Of a DNA stretch of 64,000 nucleotides, positions 57,784-64,000 are shown piece by piece (the first letter of the stretch is position 1; each line of letters opens with the position of its first letter). Location: NCBI GenBank assembly GCA_021234155.1, contig JAJEKV010000395.1, positions 109,750-173,749 on the forward strand, given 5' to 3'. The position numbers and the translations under genes are program-made. Below the pieces are notes generated by a model, which saw nothing but the letters and a program-made list of their open reading frames with translations, made no database searches and was not told the origin of the DNA. This stretch comes from Isoetes taiwanensis. Its lineage: Eukaryota; Streptophyta; Lycopodiopsida; Isoetales; Isoetaceae.

Positions 57784-58085
57784 TCACCCAATCAACATGA
57801 TGCCAAACAACAAGACCAATATTGAAGCTAAGAAATGTGGCGATGGTGTATTGGAGCTGCTTTTATCGGCTGGATACGTACCGGCACGCGATACAACCGC
57901 AGAAGAGGAGGAAGATGGGGAATTTGTAGTATTAAGGTAATGGATAAAATCTCTAGAGTCGGTAACTGCTACAACCACATTGAAACTGTGGGCTGTCTCG
58001 GTAGCAGTTAGATTGGCCACTCTAACATTGGTAGTGTATGCCTCACCGACTGCTATGTAGCCCAGAGAATCAGATGCATAGATCT
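57784..58085 (-). CDS. 3' exon of a possible GPI-anchored cell-surface protein
   Basis: A TTATTTTAG acceptor (58086-58087) opens a minus-strand frame EIYASDSLGYIAVGEAYTTN, VRVANLTATETAHSFNVVVA, VTDSRDFIHYLN, then a Ser-rich linker (SPSSSSSAVVS) and a C-terminal hydrophobic stretch FLASILVLLFGIMLIG before the stop. A short Ser-rich spacer and a terminal hydrophobic tail fit a GPI-attachment signal or a C-terminal membrane anchor. NLT and NTT are possible N-glycosylation sites. Good amino-acid composition over about 100 codons supports a real exon. Upstream exons are not found before 58.4 kb. The domain is not recognised. Confidence 0.45.
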
Positions 58086-59040
58086 CTAAAATAATAAAAA
58101 CGGGACCCTAAAATTATGGCTAAATAAAGAACTTTTTTCAAATCGAAAAACAGAGTCGAGATTGTTTATTCAATCCGTTTACCGCCTCCGCCCCCGCCTT
58201 CCAGTCCGCCGGGCCGTCCCCTTCTAATCGGGCGCCGCTAATATTTCCTCGGCGGATAAATGCCTAAAAGGAAAAAAAAAAAAATTCAGGGTCCCCTTTT
58301 TTCGGTTTATTACAAAATAAGAAGCTTGACGATGTCGATATTCCTCAGTCCCACTTTGTTACACCCGTAGATGTGACGGCAAGTCGTCGTAGGCATGTCG
58401 CACGCATCACCAGTGCCAACGGAATATTTAAAGGAGTTGGGCAATGTAGCATGAGCAAAGATAGTTGAGCGAGGAAGAAGAAGAAGAAGAAGGGCAAGGC
58501 GGGAGCATCACCGATAGGCGGGGGGGTGTGTGTGTGGGATAACCAATGGCGCCTTCAATCGTCATGCAATGGGCTGCTTATGTCTCTTCTTCACAATAGA
58601 GGGAGTATGGAGTGTGGAGTTTAATGTGTTGAGAGCAGCCAAGGAAGGCTTGTCTAATGCCCACGCCTCTGTTTTTTGATGGGCAGCACCATGCACCACC
58701 ACCACCCATCTCCTAACACACTTGCCCCTTAAGTTTATAGTGATTCAGCGGTTCGGATCAATCTTGATCGATTGTGTTCTTTGGAGCTATAACACACTTT
58801 GCTACTCCATAACACCCTAGGATGTTATAAAATAAACGGATCCGGATCGATTTTGATAATGATCGGATGGCCCAAAACTCTCGGGCGGTGTGTTAAGGGC
58901 GATCGCGCCCGGCCCCTCGGGTGTTACTTCAAAAAATTTCGGGCCATCAAAATGGCGCCACGCTTATTCTGGCGCACACCCTCGCCATTTGATGGCCCGG
59001 TAATTCCCAAAGAACACCCTCGCCCGTGGCGTTATCTACT
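58086..59040. other. Non-coding stretch, no gene recognised
   Basis: GC-rich patches at 58175-58250 and 58860-59040 without a convincing coding frame. (GAA)n at 58482-58499. Confidence 0.35.
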
Positions 59041-59390
59041 CCTTATCTCCTCCATCTCCACCTCCTTATGAATCTCCTTATGCATCTCCATCTCGGCTCA
59101 TCCTTCTGAATCTCCTTCTCCTTCTTCCATACCACCGTCTCCTTATGATTTTCCTCCTTCTTCCACGCCACCACCACCAAGCTCCCCGCCTCCTCTGTCT
59201 CCCTGTCCCGGCCCCCCCTCCTCCTCCTCAACTATCTCCCCCTCCCGATTTCTTGCCCGACCACCATCCATTCCCCTTCTACTTCTCCCCCCGCTATCGC
59301 CCCTTCCCCGTCCAAGAGCAGCTCCATGCTACTTTTGCCACCATTCCCTCAGCCTTGCTCCTGCTCTCCATCATGTTCTTGGGATTATAA
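59041..59390 (+). CDS. Proline-rich (extensin-like) ORF with hydrophobic C-terminus
   Basis: Two overlapping proline-rich frames cover this stretch. One gives PPSPPPYESPYASPS and SPSPSSIPPSPYDFPP. The other, open to the stop at 59390, gives APPPPPQLSPPPDFLPDHHP, FPFYFSPRYRPF and ends IPSALLLLSIMFLGL. The mix of SPPP motifs, Tyr and a hydrophobic tail resembles plant hydroxyproline-rich cell-wall proteins with a membrane anchor. A frame change is needed to join the two, so it is broken or partly chance from CT-rich DNA. Confidence 0.35.
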
Positions 59391-59399
59391 TCTATATCA

Positions 59400-60413
59400 G
59401 CTCTTCCTTAAAAATAATTTTTATATGCCTTGCCATCTACTATCTACTTGGAGGGCGGTTTCATATCCGATTTGAAAGTATGAATTCGATTTTGAAGGAA
59501 AGTTCTGTCATCATTATTTGAGGGTTTGCTTGTGGTTAATATAACACACATACACCGTCAAGAAGAAAAAAAAACTAGTAAAAAAGCAAGTTTGATTATT
59601 TTACGTAAATTACATGTTTTCACAATGTTCTTTTGCCTCTGTAATTTGTATATGAAATTCCTATATAAATGTATCAAAAGGGAGCTAATTTCTAGTTATA
59701 AAATAAAAATGTAGTTTCCTTCTTCCGAATGCTCGGCTTGTAGTTCTCTAGTACTATGCAACAATACTTTGCACTATAATCACTATAATTTGGTAGTGAA
59801 TAAATCTTCCTTAGACAATGTGTTTGAAAAGCAACAGCATTCTTATTACCTGGATATTGCATCTAAAAAGACAACTTAAGTGCAATTTCAAACTAGCATT
59901 GGTGGAAATGATTGCAGGCGCCATGTTGCAATGCCAAAAGAGCCTCATTTGCTTTTGCCAAATAACCATATGAGATGGTCATTCAACATTGCAATAGGAT
60001 CAAGTCCAATGAGGACTATAAGATTTGTCTTGCACCCAATAGGTCATTCTCCCTTTTACCTGCAAAAGGGTATATATGCTTTATTGTCCCTTAGAGAGCA
60101 TTTAAAATAATAATAATAATAATAATCTATCCCTTGTTTATCCACAGTCTCCGTGTTTTAAGCATTTACTTGTGAGAGACGACACTCGAAGAAGCTTTTC
60201 AAGACTAGCCAGTAATTTTAATGAGAAGCTTGGAGGCATTTAGAACAAATTATTACCAAATGAAAATTGGTGTGCAGTGAAGACCTTCAATGCATTAACT
60301 CAGAAAACCAAAGAATTTTCTCCTGAGGTATCTATTTTAAGCAAATCTAATCTCTTTAATTTGATGCAATTGCTTTGTTTTGCTTAAAATGAAATATGCA
60401 TTCAATGGACATC
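59400..60413. other. Non-coding stretch, no gene recognised
   Basis: AT-rich. An (ATA)n run lies at 60109-60125. No coding region identified. Confidence 0.35.
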
Positions 60414-60695
60414 TCATAACAAATCCATGCCAAATCTACCTAGCAAAGTACTAAACTCACGCAAGAAAATAAATGTGGTACTTCTAGAACATGGAACCAA
60501 CCTGAACCAACGTAGCCAGGGGAATAAGAGAGACAAGAACTGTTGCTTTCCACTGGCCAACAACAGACTTAACAAGATTAAAATCTGCAATAGAAGCTTC
60601 GAATTCCAATCCAAGAGTATATTGTTACATTTCACATCCCAATAAATGAGTCTAGCATTGAAATCATGGTGTAGGCAGCAGACCATATAAGTCAA
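60414..60695 (-). pseudogene. Receptor-like protein kinase fragment
   Basis: CCLHHDFNARLIYWDVKCNN followed by ILLDWNSKLL matches the catalytic loop of plant receptor-like kinases (YLHH..., HRDVK..NILLD). The HRD Arg is replaced by Trp, and the DFG segment does not follow in frame. Only this short block is found, so it is a dead fragment of a lectin- or cysteine-rich-type receptor kinase. Confidence 0.6.
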
Positions 60696-60699
60696 TGTG

Positions 60700-63600
60700 A
60701 AGAATAATAAATGTGAAGATATAAATCATTCTCTTTTACGGTGCACGGGCCTTCTATTTTTTACAATCTTCACAACTACATGAGACAAAGTCATGTATAT
60801 GTTTGTTAACTACATTCTCTACATGTACCATACCTAGTTTTTCTCAGAAAAAACTTCCAGATGTCTCCTATTTCATGGCTCGTCTCTGTCCATCATCGCC
60901 TATCTCCATAAATAATAGAAAGAGCTATATGTAGCATCCTTTAGAAGGATCCAACTCGATAACATACTTTGCAGAAATCTAACTGCAAAAATGTAATATC
61001 CATGTTGGGCCATTGTTTTCTTGAAGTTTGAAGTTAGAACGCGAGAACAATATGAAGTCACTGCATGGTTACACCAACTCTAGTAGATTGCAGATTTTAG
61101 AAGTTTTATGTGCATGCATATTGATCGAGAAGCCATTTTATCAAGCTATGTTGGCAACCAGAGATCAATGCACAATTCTCTCTACTCCCTTGTTGCAAAA
61201 CATTCTCTGCGCCGAAGAGTAGACATATCAAGTTGTGTGGCCAGGAATTATAATACAAAAGAATTCCCATGTATAGAAAATTGTGTCAAAGCTAGCTTAT
61301 AAACATAGCACTTGTTCTTGGCACCTACTACTACAAACCCCTTAATCTACTGGCCTAGCAAATTTTGGCTACTGCATTGTTCCACTACACCTAACAATCT
61401 ACTTAATTTAGCTGAACTTTAAAACAATTTCTTTGTCACAAGTCTACATCTAGATAATAGATTAACCTATTCAGACAAAGGAAGTGCTACGTTTTTACAG
61501 CATGGTGGCTTATTTAGTTTTGTACTTTGTAAAACTATGCCATAAATTGTATCTCAAGAAATAGAACATAAGGGAAATGAATCACTTTTCTTAGGACGTT
61601 TCCTAACGAATTGAATTACTGGAGAACTTACTTCTTGACCACTGATCCTGGATATGCTACAATTCAGTACTAGTGATGTTGCAAAACATTTGGTTGAACT
61701 TCATGTTATAAGTGCCAAATAAATCTTGTCAGTTAAACTCAGATCCAACTAGTTCCATTTTGTACAAGGCTAGTTGTTCCATTTTTTACAAGGCCCTTCT
61801 GCACACATTAATGAAAGGATACGCTTCTTCATCACTTTATATCTGCTTATTATTCTATTTCCAATTGTTTGTGGCCCAATTTTGGGAAGAGAGTACACAT
61901 CTCTAATTTGGAAATGAAGTTTGAAAAATACCTAAAGTGTGAGTAACTCTGCACCATTATTTAGCAAGATGTTTGTTCAATAATAATATACCATAACATT
62001 ATCTATATTTTAGTGTTTTAATGATGTTTCAATTCCTAGAAGTTTTTGAAGTATGTAATATAGATCTGGAGCTTTTATATCAATAGTTCGCGATCAAGGT
62101 GCATATGTCTACTTTGTAATTTTTTTCGACAAAGAATCGCCAATGGTTGCATTATACATTATCTTTTATTTTGATCCACCATGCCTATAAATGTACAAAG
62201 GAGCATGTGTCTAAGCCTCGAAGATTCTGAGAGTAGTCTGCCAATGACTGCATTATACATAATTATATTTTTCTTGGTTGATCCGCCATGCCTATAAATC
62301 TACAAAGCAGCCTAAGTTGCATATCGGGATTTACCTTTCTTTTTTGAATGAATGAATTTAGGATATATCCCATTCACTAATTCATGCTTGAAAAGCTCTT
62401 TATCAGCATATAGAGGAGGGGAATACACATCTCCATGTGTGTCATTCTACATGCATGGAAATGAATCTTATTCATGTTTGTTTTCACCATGTATCTCAAC
62501 TTTGCAGTGGGACTCATCCTCCTACAGGACACAGAAAGAGAATGCCTAAACCAACGACCAACCATATTTTATCATGAAACAATGCTGGAAAAGAAAATAG
62601 GATTAATCTTAGACTGCAAATCTTATGTGTTTTTTATTCAACAGGCTGCAAATCTTAGGCTTTGGAACAAAATAATTTTGCTCACATAATACCTAAAGAG
62701 CTTGTGTTCTCAAATTTCTGCAAATGGCTTAAATTAATCTATTGAATCTGCCTAAGAGGATACAACAAGTACCTTGCCAATCCCTCAAGAACTAGCATGT
62801 TTCATCGTCGTTCTGTCAAGTTAAGAGACGATTTAATGCAAGCCGACAATATTTTGAAGCTTTTGATCCAATTAAGTTTGAGATCATGTTCCAGATATAT
62901 GCTCAATCTTGATAGAACATTCTACATCCAGCATCCAATTTACTTATTCTAAGAAAAATTCAACATCTCCGGGATATCTTGCTTGGCTAAACAAATCAGT
63001 TAAATACATTTAAGACCACCTCTATGCTATGCACATTTTGCCCGCCCAAAGATTCGTAGGCAACGTTAGTTCGCCATGGCTGAAAGCTGCCAAGCTTATT
63101 GTATTGTGGCTCAGATAAGGCAATAGGAAAAGCAACACAGACCAGGGAACAACAAAATCATGAAGCTAGAGTTAATGGAATAGCATTTAGTTTTATTCTC
63201 CGTGGATGCTAAAAACCCTTCTATTCTATTCTATTCTAATTTTTTATTATCTGAAAGTCATTTTTGCTCCTTGTTGTCTCAGGTTCTAGAGAAATTGCCA
63301 TCACGTAAGAATAAAAAAATAACCTTTGCTACACCCCTACCTCAACTTTGTTGATGGTATATGGATCAGACATGCAAAGTAATTCATGGCTTTTCCAAGA
63401 CTAATGAGATGGATAAACCATGTATTACATTTGAAAATAAGATCATTGCTGGTTCTAATGAGAAAAACATAGCATACCTTGTTGGAAGAAGTAGGTAAGC
63501 TCGTTCTCATACATACATAAAACATAATTTCTTTTTTTACGGGCTTGTTAACACAAGCATCAAACGAATGTCAAATCAGTCTTGCACAATCTCCTACTGA

Positions 63601-64000
63601 AATGACATTATGGATCAAGCAGAGCTTATCTTCTCAAATGAGGAACTTGGACATCCAGACAGACCAAATCCCTCAAAGCCGAGAACTTGATCTGCATGAC
63701 AAGTGATAAAGCAAGCAAATGAATGACGACTTTTAAAAATAAGAGGGATTAGATCAATTGCAACAAGGATCTTAGAATTTTCGAACTTATGATGCCGTAA
63801 TGCCTCAATTTTTATAGCTCCACCTGAACAAAAGAGATAGAACAAATGAAAAAGGCTTGGAAAATTCATATTTTCCATTCATATTTTCCAAGCCTTTTTT
63901 CATTCAGATAAGTCTCCTTCCAAATATTTTCCATTCAGATAAGTCTCCTTCCAAAGATCCTAAGCAAATAAAATCTATCTTCTTTATTAAAATGAGAATC
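60700..64000. other. AT-rich non-coding stretch
   Basis: No domain-bearing frame was found. CCTATAAATSTACAAAG..AGCATG-type direct repeats near 62187 and 62291 mark a small local duplication. 63196-63238 holds a possible LINE 3' terminus with a (TATTC)n tail. Confidence 0.35.
63188..63238 (+). repeat. LINE 3' terminus with (TATTC)n tail
   Basis: CTCCGTGGATGCTAAAAACC resembles the CCGTGGACGTTAAAAAATC 3' end of the LINE family seen at 18722 and 56040, and is followed by TATTC units. Too short for certainty. Confidence 0.4.

Overview
The window reads as nuclear DNA of a land plant. Introns carry GT..AG borders, there is an exon of a plant-type TPR/J-domain co-chaperone gene, and most of the sequence is nested, decayed transposons (Ty1/copia, Mutator-like, LINE, Helitron, CACTA and Tourist-like MITEs). 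I cannot name the species. A seed-free lineage is possible, but that is a guess. No complete conserved host gene is visible, and no rRNA, convincing tRNA or CRISPR array was found.

Layout. 1-6.2 kb: low-copy DNA with an AT-rich tandem repeat, a CACTA-like MITE (about 1908-2268) and a truncated J-domain gene (3604-4044). 6235-14609: a DNA transposon (here E1) with near-terminal inverted repeats and a 4-bp TTAA target duplication. It carries a many-intron ParB-like plus N4/N6 DNA methyltransferase gene (minus strand, 6700-10745), divergent from a broken DUF7869-type gene (plus strand, 11102-14209). More than 20 copies of a 14-16 bp palindrome built on GTATAAATTTATAC lie around and inside the methyltransferase gene. 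14.6-18.2 kb: a possible 5' gene fragment and Ty1/copia remnants. 18196-33060: a Mutator-like element with about 330-bp inverted ends and a 9-bp target duplication, inserted in the copia gag. Nested inside it are a LINE copy (18.6-20.0 kb), a 300-bp tandem repeat, a second 4-bp-TSD element E2 (20979-30490) and the Mutator transposase (about 30.9-32.5 kb). 34.7-49.3 kb: a 2.2-kb tandem duplication whose second copy is split by a third 4-bp-TSD element E3 (38236-48416). 49.3-64 kb: a Tourist-like MITE, two Helitron 3' ends, another LINE fragment, a GPI-like protein exon, a proline-rich ORF and a kinase fragment.

How the genes fit together. E1 and E3 differ in nucleotide sequence but share a plan: terminal inverted repeats, a 4-bp target duplication, a DUF7869-type protein with conserved Asp/His motifs (candidate nuclease or transposase), and a divergently transcribed ParB-like plus DNA-methyltransferase protein. 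Each also has its own palindromic motif repeated near the methyltransferase gene and between the two genes: GTATAAATTTATAC in E1 and ATCGCG-N2-4-CGCGAT in E3. This looks like a large DNA-transposon family that carries its own DNA methyltransferase and possibly its own cognate sites. E2 shares TIRs and the 4-bp target duplication but carries another DDE-like protein and an FCP1/HAD-like gene. The methyltransferase gene of E1 can be read through without an inactivating change if several 62-79 bp introns are accepted. The other element genes are visibly broken.
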